Assembly: GCA_963797635.1 (NCBI GenBank)
Contig: CAWCPZ010000013.1
Location: 5,640 to 69,639 of the forward strand
Direction: 5' to 3'
Origin: JAOUEA01 sp963797635
Lineage (GTDB): Bacteria; Actinomycetota; UBA4738; HRBIN12
Length of the DNA stretch: 64,000 nucleotides
The notes below the pieces were generated by a model. That model was given only the letters and a program-made list of their open reading frames with translations. It made no database searches and was not told the DNA's origin. Positions 28,404 through 37,692 of the stretch are shown in pieces. Positions within the stretch are counted from its first letter, which is position 1; each line of letters starts with the position of its first letter. Both the position numbers and the translations under genes were made by a program.

Positions 28404-28886
28404 GTGAACGGCGTCGAGATCCTGCTGGGGCTGGTGATGTTGGTCGGACTGATCGGCGTCGTCGTGCCGATCCTGCCGGGGCTGCTGCTGATCGCCGGGG
28501 CCGCGGTGATCTGGGCGCTGGTCGAGCGCCCGGGACCGTGGGGCTGGGCGGCCGTGGCCGTGATCGGGGTGATCGCGATCGTCGGCATCGCGGCGCCGAC
28601 GTGGGTGAGCGGTCGTCGAGCCACGGCGGCGGGCCTGCCCGGGTGGGTGCTGCTGGCCGGCGTGGCCGGGGCGGTGGCGGGGTTCTTCCTGATCCCGGTG
28701 GTCGGCGCGTTGATCGGGTGGCCCGCCGGGGTGTTCGTGGCCGAACTCGCGCGGCATCGCCACCCCGGTCCCGCCTGGGCGTCCACGAAGGAGGCGCTGA
28801 AGGGCCTCGGCCTCGGGGTGGCCGTGCAGTTCGTGGCGGGCGTCGCGATGATCGCGCTGTGGGCCGTGGCCGTCCTGGCGACGTGA
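28404..28886 (+). CDS. DUF456-family membrane protein
   Basis: Integral membrane protein of 160 residues with about four or five helices, rich in Gly. The family landmarks are GVVVPILPGLLLI near the start and GFFLIPVVGALIGWPAGVF in the middle, followed by the charged loop HRHPGPAWASTKEALKGLG. DUF456 proteins have no assigned biochemical role. A CATGAT hexamer lies 6 nt before the GTG, so a leaderless start is likely. It sits between ligD and ku but nothing in it suggests a repair role. Confidence 0.8.
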   Translation: MNGVEILLGLVMLVGLIGVVVPILPGLLLIAGAAVIWALVERPGPWGWAAVAVIGVIAIVGIAAPTWVSGRRATAAGLPGWVLLAGVAGAVAGFFLIPVVGALIGWPAGVFVAELARHRHPGPAWASTKEALKGLGLGVAVQFVAGVAMIALWAVAVLAT

Positions 28887-28929
28887 CCAGGGGTTCCCCG
28901 GCCGGTTCGCAGGTGCCGGGTCGCCCGCC

Positions 28930-28935
28930 TACGCT
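28930..28935 (+). promoter_or_regulatory. Leaderless-type -10 (TACGCT), M24 gene
   Basis: TACGCT lies 7 nt before the GTG at 28943. Confidence 0.55.
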
Positions 28936-28942
28936 CGCGGCC

Positions 28943-30120
28943 GTGGACACCGTGACGATCGAGGATGTGGACCTCGCGCGTCTGCGCGACGAGCGGCTCG
29001 TGCGGCTCCAGGAGCAGATGCGCGCCCATGACCTGGATGTGCTGCTCCTCGCGAACGAGCCGAACATCCGCTATGCGACCGGCGCCACGGCGATGCCGCC
29101 GTACGCGATGAGCACGTTCGTCCGGTGCGCGGTGGTCCCCGTGGAAGGGACGCCGATCCTGTTCGAACACGGGAACTCGATGCATCGCTCCAGCGGGATC
29201 GCGGTGGACGTTCGCCGGATGCACGCGTGGGAGTTCTTCGACGATCCGATGCCCGAGGCCCGGGTGTGGGCGGGCGAGGTCGTGGCGGCGATGGACCGAG
29301 CTCGGCGTGGACCGTTCGCGGATCGGGCTCGACCGCATGGGGACGCCCGGGTTCCTCGCGTTGACGGAGGCGGGATGCGGGTTCGTGGATTCGGCGCCGG
29401 TCACGCAGGCCGCCCGCGAGGTCAAGACGCCCGAGGAGATCCGCCTGTTCCGGGCCAACGCGCCGATCGTGATGGAGCAGCTCCGCACGGTGGAGTCGAC
29501 GATCGCACCCGGGGTGCAGGAGCGCGAGATCTTCGCGGCCATGGCGCAGACCGGGCTGGCCCGGGGGGTCGAGTACTACGCCACGAACACGGTGTGCTCC
29601 GGCCCCAACACGAACCCCTGGCGGGCCGAAGCCACGGACCGCGCGATCGAGCCCGGCGACCTCGTCTACGTCGACACCGACACGGTGGGCGTGGGCGGGG
29701 CGTTCTTCTGCGTCTCTCGAACGTTCGCGTGCGGGCCGCCCTCGCCCGCGCAGCGCGACACCTACGGTGCCGCGTTCGAGTGGCTCGAACGGATGAAGGC
29801 GCTCGTCCGGCCGGGGATCACCTGCGGGGAGCTCGCCGAGATCGCCCCGCTCCCGCCCGAGCGGTACCTGCCGCAACGGTACGAGTGCATGATCCACGGG
29901 GTCGGGCTCGAGGAGGAGAACCCCAGCGTCTGCTTCCCGGCCGACGGGCAGTCCAACGGCGACCGCGTCCTGGAGCCGGGCATGCTCCTGGTGATCGAGC
30001 TCTATTGCGGGGAGGTGGGCGCCGACCACGGCGTGAAACTCGGCGACGAGGTCCTGGTCACCGAACGACGGGATCGAGGTCCTCGCCCCGTACCCGTTCG
30101 ACGACGCCCTGCGGTCCTGA
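28943..30120 (+). CDS. M24 (creatinase/aminopeptidase P fold) protein with altered metal ligands (two frameshifts)
   Basis: Two-domain pita-bread-fold protein of about 391 residues. The N-terminal creatinase-like domain has DLDVLLLANEPNIRYATG; the C-terminal domain has VYVDTDTVGVGG, then MIHGVGLEEENP, then VIELYCGE. In canonical M24 peptidases the second metal Asp lies three residues before the Arg of the RTF motif; here that residue is Cys (CVSRTF). The usual final Glu in G-V-R-I-E-D appears as Gly (GVKLGDEVL). Loss of two ligands suggests a non-peptidase role, as in creatinase. Slips occur near 29296 and 30068, neither inside these motifs. Confidence 0.8.
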
Positions 30121-30154
30121 ATCCTGCCCCTTCCGGCGTGTCCGGGGCCGCGAC

Positions 30155-30160
30155 TAGACT
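30155..30160 (+). promoter_or_regulatory. Possible -10 (TAGACT) for ku
   Basis: TAGACT lies 54 nt before the ku ATG, which here has its own ribosome site (GGAGGG). It would give a leader of about 47 nt. No good -35 is seen. Confidence 0.4.
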
Positions 30161-30214
30161 CGGATGGTTCGCCCGCACCCGCGGCGGGTAACCACCGAAT
30201 CGGAGGGATACGAC

Positions 30215-31126
30215 ATGCCCAGATCGATGTGGAAAGGGGCCATCTCGTTCGGCCTCGTGACGATCCCGGTCGCCGTGTACCCGGCCACCGAGGAGAAGAC
30301 CCTGAAGTTCAACCAGCTCCACGACGAGGACATGGGGCGCATCCGCTACAAGCGGATGTGCGAGAAGGACGGCGAGATCGTCGACTTCGACCACATCGTC
30401 AAGGGGTATGAGTACGACAAGGACCGCTACGTCGTGCTCACCGACGAGGACTTCGACAAGGTGCCGGTCGAATCCAGCCGCGCCATCGACATCCAGCAGT
30501 TCGTCGACCTCGAAGAGATCGACCCCATGATGTACAAGAAGTCCTACTACCTGATCCCCGAGGAGACCGGCGCCAAGGCGTACGCGCTGCTTCGCGAGGC
30601 GATGAGCCAGGACAACAAGGTGGGCATCGCCAAGGTCAGCTTCCGCGACAAGGAGCACCTGGCCGCGTTGCGGTTCTCCGGCGATGCGTTCGTGCTGGAG
30701 ACGATGTACTGGCCCGACGAGCTGCGCGAGGCCGACTTCGGTGGCACGAAGGTCGATCACAAGGTCCGTGGGCAGGAACTCGAGATGGCGCGCCAGCTGA
30801 TCGCCAACCTCACCGCCGATTGGAACCCCGACGAGTACACCGACGACTACCGCGAGGCCATGCTGACGATCGTCGAGGCCAAGATCAACGGCGAGGAGAT
30901 CGAGACGGTCGAGGCCGAGCCCACCGCCAAGGTCGTCGACCTCATGGAGGCGTTGAAGGCCAGCGTCGCGGCGGCCAAGAAGCGCGCCGACGACGGCGAG
31001 GACGAGGCTCCGGCGCGGCCGGCCCGGAAGAAGACCGCCGCCAAGAAGTCCTCGGCCAAGAAGTCCACGGCGAAGAAGTCGACCGCGAAGAAGACGACGG
31101 CACGCAAGAAGGCCGTCGGCGAGTGA
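30215..31126 (+). CDS. ku: Ku DNA end-binding protein
   Basis: Homodimeric bacterial Ku of 303 residues that rings broken DNA ends and recruits LigD. The N-terminus MWKGAISFGLVTIPVAVYPA, then RYKRMCEKDGEIVDFDHIVKGYEYD, and EEIDPMMYKKSYYLIPE are diagnostic. The last 50 residues are a disordered Lys/Ala tail with repeated AKKS units, a feature of many actinobacterial Ku proteins that strengthens DNA binding. GGAGGG precedes the ATG. Its stop overlaps the following GNAT gene (GTGA). Confidence 0.96.
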   Translation: MPRSMWKGAISFGLVTIPVAVYPATEEKTLKFNQLHDEDMGRIRYKRMCEKDGEIVDFDHIVKGYEYDKDRYVVLTDEDFDKVPVESSRAIDIQQFVDLEEIDPMMYKKSYYLIPEETGAKAYALLREAMSQDNKVGIAKVSFRDKEHLAALRFSGDAFVLETMYWPDELREADFGGTKVDHKVRGQELEMARQLIANLTADWNPDEYTDDYREAMLTIVEAKINGEEIETVEAEPTAKVVDLMEALKASVAAAKKRADDGEDEAPARPARKKTAAKKSSAKKSTAKKSTAKKTTARKKAVGE

Positions 31127-32060
31127 TCGAGGGGTTGCCGGCGGGCGTCCGCGCTCGTCCGGCCACCCGGGCTGACCTCGCCGGCGATCGTCGACCTGTT
31201 CCTCACCTACGACGCCACGCTGCAGGCCGAGCCCGATCCGCTCGACGAGTACCTCCAGTGGATCTGGGGGCTGCCCTACGTCGACCTGGCCCGCGACACC
31301 GTGCTCTTGCTGGACGACGACGGGGTCGTCGGCTTCGCCCAGGGCATCTGGGACCCGGAGACGGGCGGCCCGTTCTCGGTGGACTGGGGGGGTCGCGCTT
31401 GCCCACGATCTCGATGCGGTCGGGGGCGTGCCGCTCCTCACGTGGTGCGAACGCCAGCGCGACGATCGCGAGATCCGCGAGCCGATCCGGACGTCGATCG
31501 TGGCCGAGGACGACCGGGCTCGGGCGTTGCTCGAGGGCCGTGGTTACGTCCAGGTTCGCATGATGTGGGACATGGTGCGGCTCGCTGGGCGAGCCTCAGG
31601 ACCTCGACGTCGACCCCGACGGCGTGGAGGTCCGACGTTCCGGGTCGGGTCAGGACGAGCAACTCCTCTACCGGATCGACGAGACCGTCGTTCCGCGATC
31701 ACTGGGATCACGTGGATCGCACCTACGAGGCGTTCGCCGCCAGGATGTTCGGGGAGACGTTGGATCCGTCCCTGGCCTTCCTCGCCGAGGTCGATGGTGA
31801 GCCCGCGGGCGAACTCGTCGCGATCGAGGACGTGGGGCGCGGCTGCGATCGCCTCGGTCGGGGTCCTCCGCGCGTACCGGGGCCGCGGTGCCGCGAAGGC
31901 CCTGTTGCGTCGTGCCTTCGCCGAGCTCGCTGCTCGTGGACCGGAGCGGGTGGAACTCTCGGTCGATGCCACCAGCCCCACCGGTGCCGTGGCGCTGTAC
32001 GAGGGCATGGGGATGCACGTCGCTCGCAGCTACGCCATCTTCGACGGGCCCGCGGGCTAG
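31123..32060 (+). CDS. Tandem-GNAT acetyltransferase (about five frameshifts)
   Basis: Protein with two GNAT folds, similar in layout to mycothiol synthase-like acetyltransferases, about 310 residues when frames are joined. The second domain shows the acetyl-CoA loop SVGVLRAYRGRGAAKALLRRAF and the GNAT end motif SPTGAVALYEGMGM. The first domain holds VVGFAQGIWDPETGGPF and IVAEDDRARALLEGRGY. Slips occur near 31184, 31393, 31590, 31680 and 31840, denser than in neighbouring genes, so this might be partly decayed. The start GTG overlaps the ku stop. The substrate is unknown. Confidence 0.7.
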
Positions 32061-32063
32061 GCT
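32058..32063 (+). promoter_or_regulatory. Possible -10 (TAGGCT) for glnB
   Basis: TAGGCT overlaps the GNAT stop codon and lies about 46 nt before the glnB GTG. Transcription would start near 32070, directly at the foot of the hairpin at 32073-32091. Confidence 0.45.
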
Positions 32064-32072
32064 TACGCCCGG

Positions 32073-32091
32073 CCTGCCGAGCATCGGCAGG
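32073..32091 (+). promoter_or_regulatory. Perfect hairpin in the glnB leader
   Basis: CCTGCCGA pairs with TCGGCAGG around a 3-nt loop. It lies between the presumed -10 and the AGGAGG ribosome site (32099-32104). No T run follows, so it may stabilise the mRNA 5' end rather than terminate. Confidence 0.55.
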
Positions 32092-32109
32092 ACCTATCAG
32101 GAGGAACCC

Positions 32110-32448
<339 letters not shown>

Positions 32449-32470
32449 GGATGGCTCCGTCGAGACGGCC

Positions 32471-34939
32471 ATGAACGCCACCGAACCGGTCACCCGTCTG
32501 CGCCGAGAGCTGGGCGCCCTCGATCGTGCCTACTCCGAGGGCCATCACGGCCTCTGGTCGGCGGCCAGGCGAAGCGATCTGTTCGACGCCGCGCTCCGGG
32601 AACTGTTCGAGGCCCCGGGAGCCCCGGCGGGGGTCGCGCTCACCGCGATCGGTGGCTACGGCCGGCGCCAGCAGCTGCCGCGTTCCGACGTGGACCTGCT
32701 GGTGCTGCACGAGGGCGACCGGCTCGATGAGGTCGCGGCCCTGGTCGAACGCTTGCTCTATCCGCTGTGGGACGCCGGGTTCGAGGTGGGGCACGCGGTG
32801 CGCACCGCCGAGGAGTGCGTCGTGGCTGCCCGTGAGCGCCTCGACGGGCTCACCTCGATGCTCGACCTGCGGCACCTGGCGGGGGACCGGGAGCTCGCCG
32901 ATCGGGCGGGCGCGTCGGTGCGGGCGATCGCGGCGGACGACCCCGATGGGTTCGCCGAGGTGCTGCGTGCCGACGCCCGAGCACGCAACGAACGCGTGGG
33001 CCCCGCCGCCTCCATGCTGCAGCCCGATCTGAAATCGGGTGCCGGCGGCCTCCGCGACCTGCAGTCGTTGCGGTGGTTCGAAGCCGTCAGCGGCGTCCCT
33101 CTGGAGGGTGCCGGCCTGCTGCGTCCGCAGGAACGGACGGCGCTGGAGGACGCCGAGGAGTTCCTCACCAGGGTCCGAAGCGCGCTCCATCTCGAGACCG
33201 ACAAGCGGGCCGATGTCCTCCCGCTCGAGCTGCAGCCACCGATCGCCAGAGCGATGGGCTTCACCGACGAACCCAGGCTCCTGGCCGAGGACGGGCTGAT
33301 GCGGGCGGTGTTCGAACACGCTCGCGCCGTCCGATGGATCACGGGCAACGTGTGGGACCGCATGTCCGCAGGTGTGGCGCCGCGGCCGGTGCCGCCGATC
33401 GATGGGCCCGCGGGGGTGCTCGAAGCCCTCGCCGACGCCGCTGAGACCGATGCACCGCCGTCCCCGGCGCTGCTCGATGCGATCGAGAACGTCGATCTGG
33501 CGGCCGAGGTCGAGTGGACCGAGGAGGTCCGCGGAGCCTTCCTGCGGCTGCTCCGACGTGGCGCGGCCGGCGTATCGGCGTTCGAGGCGCTCGACCGTCT
33601 CGGTCTGCTGGTGCGGTTCCTCCCCGCGTGGGCGGACGTGCGATGCCGTCCGCAACGCGACCCCTACCACCGGTTCACCGTCGATGTGCACCTCACCACG
33701 GCGTGGTCGTCGATGCATCGGATGCTGAACGCCGCCGGCGGCGACGATCCGGTCGAGCGGGAGATGGTCAAGCAGGTTGACGATCGTGACGGGGCGCTGC
33801 TCGGCGCGCTCCTGCACGACATCGGCAAGACGGGCGAGGGCGGGCACGTACCGATCGGCGCCCGGATCGCCGCCGAGACGCTCGAGCGGATCGGGGTCGA
33901 GCCGTCCACCCGCGAGCTCGCGTCGTTCATGGTGCGGGAACATCTGCTGCTGCCCGACACCGCCACCCGGCGCGACCTCACGGACGAGAACCTGATCCTG
34001 GACGTGGCGGCCACGGTGGGAACCACGGAACGCCTCGCGGCGCTGTACCTGTTGGCCAAAGCCGACGCCGAAGCGACCGGACCGGCAGCGTGGACGCCGT
34101 GGCGGCAGACGCTGATCCGCGAGCTCGTGGGACGCGTCCAGCGCGTGTTCGACCGCGGCGACATGGGGACCGAACTGGCGGGCCGGCTCACCGAGCGCGT
34201 GGACCGGTTGCGCGACCTGTTGGTCGACGAACCCGATGACGTCGTGGAGCGGTTCGTGTTCCGCATGCCCCGCGCGTACTTCTTGGCGGTGGAGCCGGCG
34301 GCAGCTGCCCGACACCTCGCCACGATCGCGCCCGACCTGGGCTCGGGAGAGGTCCGGACCGCCGCCGTGGCAACGGAGCGACCAGGGTCACACGAGCTCC
34401 TGGTGGTGGCCGCCGACCGGTCGGGGTTGCTCTCGTGGATCGCCGGATCGCTGGCCCTGGCGGGCCTCTCGATCCAGGCGGCGCAGGCGTTCACCACCGA
34501 GGACGGTGCGGCGGTCGACCTGTTCGAGGTCCACGGGGTCTTCGAGGAGGAGATCTCGGAAGCGCGATGGCGTGCCTTCCGCGGGACCCTGCGCAAGGCC
34601 GTGGCGGGGCAGATGAGCTTGGCGCACCGCGTGGGGGAGCAGCGCCGTCGCTACCCCGAGCCTCGATCGGGCCTGCCCGTGACGGTGGCTGTGGACAACG
34701 ACGCCTCGGACTTCTCCACGGTGATCGAGGTCGGCGCGCCGGACCGGCCGGGGCTGCTCTACGACATCACCAGCGTGCTCGCCGACCTGCAGCTCGACGT
34801 GCACCTCGCCAAGGTCGCCACGTACACCGGCCGGGTGATCGATGCGTTCTACGTCCGAGACGCCCTGGGTGGCAAGATCACGAGCCCTGAGCAGATCGCG
34901 GAAGTGGAAAGCGCCATGCGAGGCCGGCTGGAGGGCTAA
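32471..34939 (+). CDS. glnD: P-II nucleotidyltransferase/deuridylylating (or deadenylylating) enzyme
   Basis: Large sensor enzyme of 822 residues that modifies and demodifies P-II in response to glutamine. The nucleotidyltransferase motif is IGGYGRRQQLPRSDVDLLVL (about residues 58-77). An HD hydrolase domain has LLHDIGKTGEGGH (near 447-459), and two ACT domains close the protein, starting near DRSGLLSWIAGSLALAGLSI and DRPGLLYDITSVLADLQLDV. Intact frame over 2.4 kb. In actinobacteria this enzyme may adenylylate instead of uridylylate; the sequence does not decide. Its stop TAA is part of the next gene's -10. Confidence 0.95.
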   Translation: MNATEPVTRLRRELGALDRAYSEGHHGLWSAARRSDLFDAALRELFEAPGAPAGVALTAIGGYGRRQQLPRSDVDLLVLHEGDRLDEVAALVERLLYPLWDAGFEVGHAVRTAEECVVAARERLDGLTSMLDLRHLAGDRELADRAGASVRAIAADDPDGFAEVLRADARARNERVGPAASMLQPDLKSGAGGLRDLQSLRWFEAVSGVPLEGAGLLRPQERTALEDAEEFLTRVRSALHLETDKRADVLPLELQPPIARAMGFTDEPRLLAEDGLMRAVFEHARAVRWITGNVWDRMSAGVAPRPVPPIDGPAGVLEALADAAETDAPPSPALLDAIENVDLAAEVEWTEEVRGAFLRLLRRGAAGVSAFEALDRLGLLVRFLPAWADVRCRPQRDPYHRFTVDVHLTTAWSSMHRMLNAAGGDDPVEREMVKQVDDRDGALLGALLHDIGKTGEGGHVPIGARIAAETLERIGVEPSTRELASFMVREHLLLPDTATRRDLTDENLILDVAATVGTTERLAALYLLAKADAEATGPAAWTPWRQTLIRELVGRVQRVFDRGDMGTELAGRLTERVDRLRDLLVDEPDDVVERFVFRMPRAYFLAVEPAAAARHLATIAPDLGSGEVRTAAVATERPGSHELLVVAADRSGLLSWIAGSLALAGLSIQAAQAFTTEDGAAVDLFEVHGVFEEEISEARWRAFRGTLRKAVAGQMSLAHRVGEQRRRYPEPRSGLPVTVAVDNDASDFSTVIEVGAPDRPGLLYDITSVLADLQLDVHLAKVATYTGRVIDAFYVRDALGGKITSPEQIAEVESAMRGRLEG

Positions 34940-34942
34940 GCT
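34937..34942 (+). promoter_or_regulatory. Leaderless-type -10 (TAAGCT) built on the glnD stop codon
   Basis: TAAGCT lies 6 nt before the ATG at 34949 and its first three bases are the glnD stop codon. Confidence 0.55.
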
Positions 34943-34948
34943 CGCGGC

Positions 34949-35191
34949 ATGAGCGACCCCGACGAGGAACTCCCGGGTCCCCTCGATCCCGATGACGAAC
35001 CGTCGCCCACCCAGCCTGGCGGCGCGATCCTGATCGGTCCCGTGCTGGGTGTGATCATCGGGTATGTGGTCTTCCAGCTGCTGCCGGAGGACACGTCGAT
35101 CCTCGTGGGCCTGGGGATCGCGCTCGTGGTGATCACGCTCACGACGTACATCACGCTCGAGATCTCGCGTCGACGCGCCCGTCGAGACTAG
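34949..35191 (+). CDS. Small two-helix membrane protein
   Basis: Protein of 80 residues with an acidic, Pro-rich N-terminus (DPDEELPGPLDPDDEPSP), two membrane helices (AILIGPVLGVIIGYVVFQL and ILVGLGIALVVITLTTYITL) and a basic tail RRRARRD, so the N- and C-termini are both likely cytoplasmic. I do not recognise a family. Its start is supported by the TAAGCT hexamer 6 nt upstream. Confidence 0.65.
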   Translation: MSDPDEELPGPLDPDDEPSPTQPGGAILIGPVLGVIIGYVVFQLLPEDTSILVGLGIALVVITLTTYITLEISRRRARRD

Positions 35192-35330
35192 GCACCCTCC
35201 GGGGGTCGAACGGCCCCCCAGGACCGGGCAAAGTCCCGCCGAAGCGGTTCCCAACGGCCTCCGCCTGCGACCTGACCATGGGGCAACCTGGAGGAGTGAT
35301 GAATGGTTGCATCGAGGAAAGGGGCACGTC

Positions 35331-35921
35331 ATGAACAGGAAGACGTGGGATCGTCTGGTCAGCACCGCAGCGCTGGTGATCGCCATCGTGCTGGTCTTCG
35401 CCGGTGGCGCCGCGATCTACGGCGGCAACTTCGGCCGGGACAACGTCACCGACCGGTTGGCGCCGGAGAAGGTGGTCTTCCCGCCGCTCGAGGCGATGAC
35501 GCCGCAGGAGCAGACCGAGGTCGGCGACTTCGCGGGAGAAGCGGTCACGACCGGACCACAGGCAGAAGCGTTCGCACGCTACATCCAGGGGCACCTGGCC
35601 GAGGTCAACGAAGGCCAGACCTACTCGGAGACGAGTGCGGCTGCACGTGAAGAGGGGCTCGATCCGAAGGTCGCTGCCGACCTGCAGATCAAGGCGGACA
35701 CGCTGTTCAAGGGCGAGACGCTGCGAGCCATCCTGCTGAACGCCTACGGCTGGTGGACCGTCGCGACGATCGCGGTGTGGGCAGGCTGGGGCATGGTGAC
35801 CGCGGGGATCATCCTGCTGGTCCTGTCGATCCTGGGCTTCGTCCACGCCAGGAAGGCGAGCGAACGGGTCGTGGTGACGGAAAGGACCCAGGACCGGGAC
35901 TACGCTCCGGCCAGCGTCTGA
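35331..35921 (+). CDS. Two-helix membrane protein with extracytoplasmic loop, unknown
   Basis: Protein of 196 residues. The first helix is VSTAALVIAIVLVFAGGAAI (about 10-29), and the second is near 140-165 (VWAGWGMVTAGIILLVLSILG). Between them is a loop of about 110 residues rich in Glu/Gln with no Cys. The plan of an N-terminal anchor, a helical loop and a C-terminal anchor is seen in aromatic-ring-hydroxylase-unrelated actinobacterial proteins of unknown role. The start has GAGGAAAGG upstream. A strong terminator follows the stop by 22 nt. Confidence 0.7.
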   Translation: MNRKTWDRLVSTAALVIAIVLVFAGGAAIYGGNFGRDNVTDRLAPEKVVFPPLEAMTPQEQTEVGDFAGEAVTTGPQAEAFARYIQGHLAEVNEGQTYSETSAAAREEGLDPKVAADLQIKADTLFKGETLRAILLNAYGWWTVATIAVWAGWGMVTAGIILLVLSILGFVHARKASERVVVTERTQDRDYAPASV

Positions 35922-35943
35922 GTCCGTACGAACCCTGATCAAG

Positions 35944-35977
35944 AGAACGGCCGTCCCTCAGGGGCGGCCGTTCTTTC
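35944..35977 (+). terminator. Strong intrinsic terminator
   Basis: AGAACGGCCG (35944-35953) pairs perfectly with CGGCCGTTCT (35965-35974). CCC/GGG closes the loop, and TTT ends the stem. It ends the transcript that includes the membrane protein at 35331-35921. Confidence 0.85.
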
Positions 35978-36007
35978 GACCCCAGCGGTCGAAGTCGGCG
36001 CTCGACC

Positions 36008-36907
36008 CTACGGAGCGCGAAGGATCGACAGCATCTCGCCCAGGTGGGCGATCGAAGGCTCCGTGATCGGGTCGCACACGACGATGACCTCGTCGGCACC
36101 GGCGTCGGCCATGGCCCGCATGCCGTGGGCGATCTCGTCGAGCGAGCCACCCAGCGGCGTCACATCGGGGGCGGCCGGCCGTTCAACGCCGACGTCACCG
36201 AGTTGGACGAGGACGCACGCGCTGCGCACGAGCGTTGACGGGTCGCGCTTCGCACGTTCACACGCGGCGTCGATCTGGGCCGTTCGTGCCGCGAACCCTT
36301 CCGCCGTGTTGCCGTACCAGTCGAACCAGGTGTTCCAGACGTCGACGTAGGGCAAGGTCGCCGCAAGCACGCGCTCGCCGGACGAGCCCACCATCAGGGT
36401 TGCCCGGTTGGAAGGTGCCGGCAACAGCACCGCGTCATCGACCGTGTGCCACTGCCCGCGGACCGACACCCGTTCACCGGCGAGCAGGCGCCGAACGATG
36501 TCGAAGGCCTCCTCGAAGCGCGACGCCCGGTGGTCGTACGGGATCCCGAACGCGTCGAACTCGGTCCGGTTCCACCCTGCGCCCATGCCGAAGACCAGCC
36601 GGCCGCCGCTGACCTCGTCGACCGTGGCCGCCAGCTTGGCGAGCACGGCGGGTTCGTGGAAGTTCAGGCACGCGACCAGCGGTCCGAGCCGCACCCGCTC
36701 GGTCACGGCGGCGAGGGCGGCCAGCAACGTCCAGGCCTCCCACGGTCCACGCTCGGGGCGGCCGTCGCCGCGATACAGGTAGTGATCGCCCACCCAGATC
36801 GAGTCGAAGCCCACCGCCTCGGCGGTGCGCGCCATCGCGAGGTACTCGGGCCAACGCACGTCGCGTTCCACCTCGGGGAGTTGGATGCCGACTCGCAGAT
36901 CGCTCAT
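36008..36907 (-). CDS. LLM-class F420-dependent oxidoreductase
   Basis: Luciferase-like TIM-barrel flavin/F420 enzyme of 299 residues. Family landmarks are VGIQLPEVERDVRWPEYLAM, FDSIWVGDHYLYRGDGRPER, ERVRLGPLVACLNFHEPAVL and GRLVFGMGAGWNRTEFDAFG, the last being the classic active-site/cofactor segment of F420-dependent members. F420 use is supported by the actinobacterial context and by the Zincin_2 gene (49226-50410), whose family tracks with F420. The substrate is unknown. It follows the DUF72 gene by 41 nt. Confidence 0.87.
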   Translation of the reverse strand: MSDLRVGIQLPEVERDVRWPEYLAMARTAEAVGFDSIWVGDHYLYRGDGRPERGPWEAWTLLAALAAVTERVRLGPLVACLNFHEPAVLAKLAATVDEVSGGRLVFGMGAGWNRTEFDAFGIPYDHRASRFEEAFDIVRRLLAGERVSVRGQWHTVDDAVLLPAPSNRATLMVGSSGERVLAATLPYVDVWNTWFDWYGNTAEGFAARTAQIDAACERAKRDPSTLVRSACVLVQLGDVGVERPAAPDVTPLGGSLDEIAHGMRAMADAGADEVIVVCDPITEPSIAHLGEMLSILRAP

Positions 36908-36948
36908 GAGGGGCAGTGTGGCAGCAGGAGGCTGCAGACGGCGTTGCG

Positions 36949-37684
36949 TTACGCGTTGCGATCGAGCAGGTCTTCCAAGCGCTTCGCCATCTTGGGGCTC
37001 GCGCCTTCGTCCTCGTGCTTGAAGTAGGTGAAGACGTCGGCGCCCTCGTCCAGGGCCGACCGGATCCTTCCGGCCCACTCCTGCAGCTCCTCGTCCGTGT
37101 ACTCCGTCTTGCGCAGGCGCAGGTAGCCGGCCGGCACCCACGACAGATCTCCCGCCTCGGGGTCCTTGTCGTCGGTCTGGGCGACGCACCAGGCGATGCC
37201 CTGGTCGCGCAGCAGGTCGCGCGCCTCGACCCACGAGGGATGCCGGAACTCCATCGCGAACCGGGGCGGGCCCGGCGGCAGGAACCCCACGAACTGTTCG
37301 ATCAGCGTCCGGTCGTACTGCAGGTTCGGCGGGCATTGGAACAGTACGCAGCCCAGCCGGTCCCCGAGCAGCTTCGCCAGGTCCAGGAAGTCGCGGACGT
37401 CGTCGTCGGCATCCTTCAACCGCCGTCGAGTGCGTGATCCGCTGGTTCGCCTTCAAGGTGAACACGAATCCGTCGGCCGCCTGCTCGCGCCAGGTGGTGA
37501 GGGAGTTCTTGGTGGGGAATCGGCGGAACGTGTAGTTGATCTCGACGGAGTTCAGCTGCGAGGAGTAGTAGGAGAGCATCTCGCGGTTCTTCAGTCCCTC
37601 CGGATAGAACACGTCGTGTTTCCAGCCGTCGTAGGCGAATCCTGAGGTCCCGAGGTAGAAGCTTCCCGTCACGGCGTGCATCAT
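36949..37684 (-). CDS. DUF72 (YecE-like) protein (one frameshift)
   Basis: TIM-barrel-like protein of about 244 residues. DUF72 landmarks are FYLGTSGFAYDGWKHDVFYP, LSYYSSQLNSVEINYTFRR and VFTLKANQRITH, then after a slip near 37425, CVLFQCPPNLQYD, FAMEFRHPSWVE and FTYFKHEDEGASP. The function of the family is unclear. Two ATGs in a row (37684, 37681) make the start. The divergent hydrolase gene starts only 8 nt away, so each promoter would lie in the other gene. Confidence 0.85.
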
Positions 37685-37692
37685 GGCATGTG

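Noticed and set aside
32073..32091. Glutamine or other riboswitch before glnB
   Set aside because: The leader is about 40 nt with a single simple hairpin, too small for a known riboswitch class.
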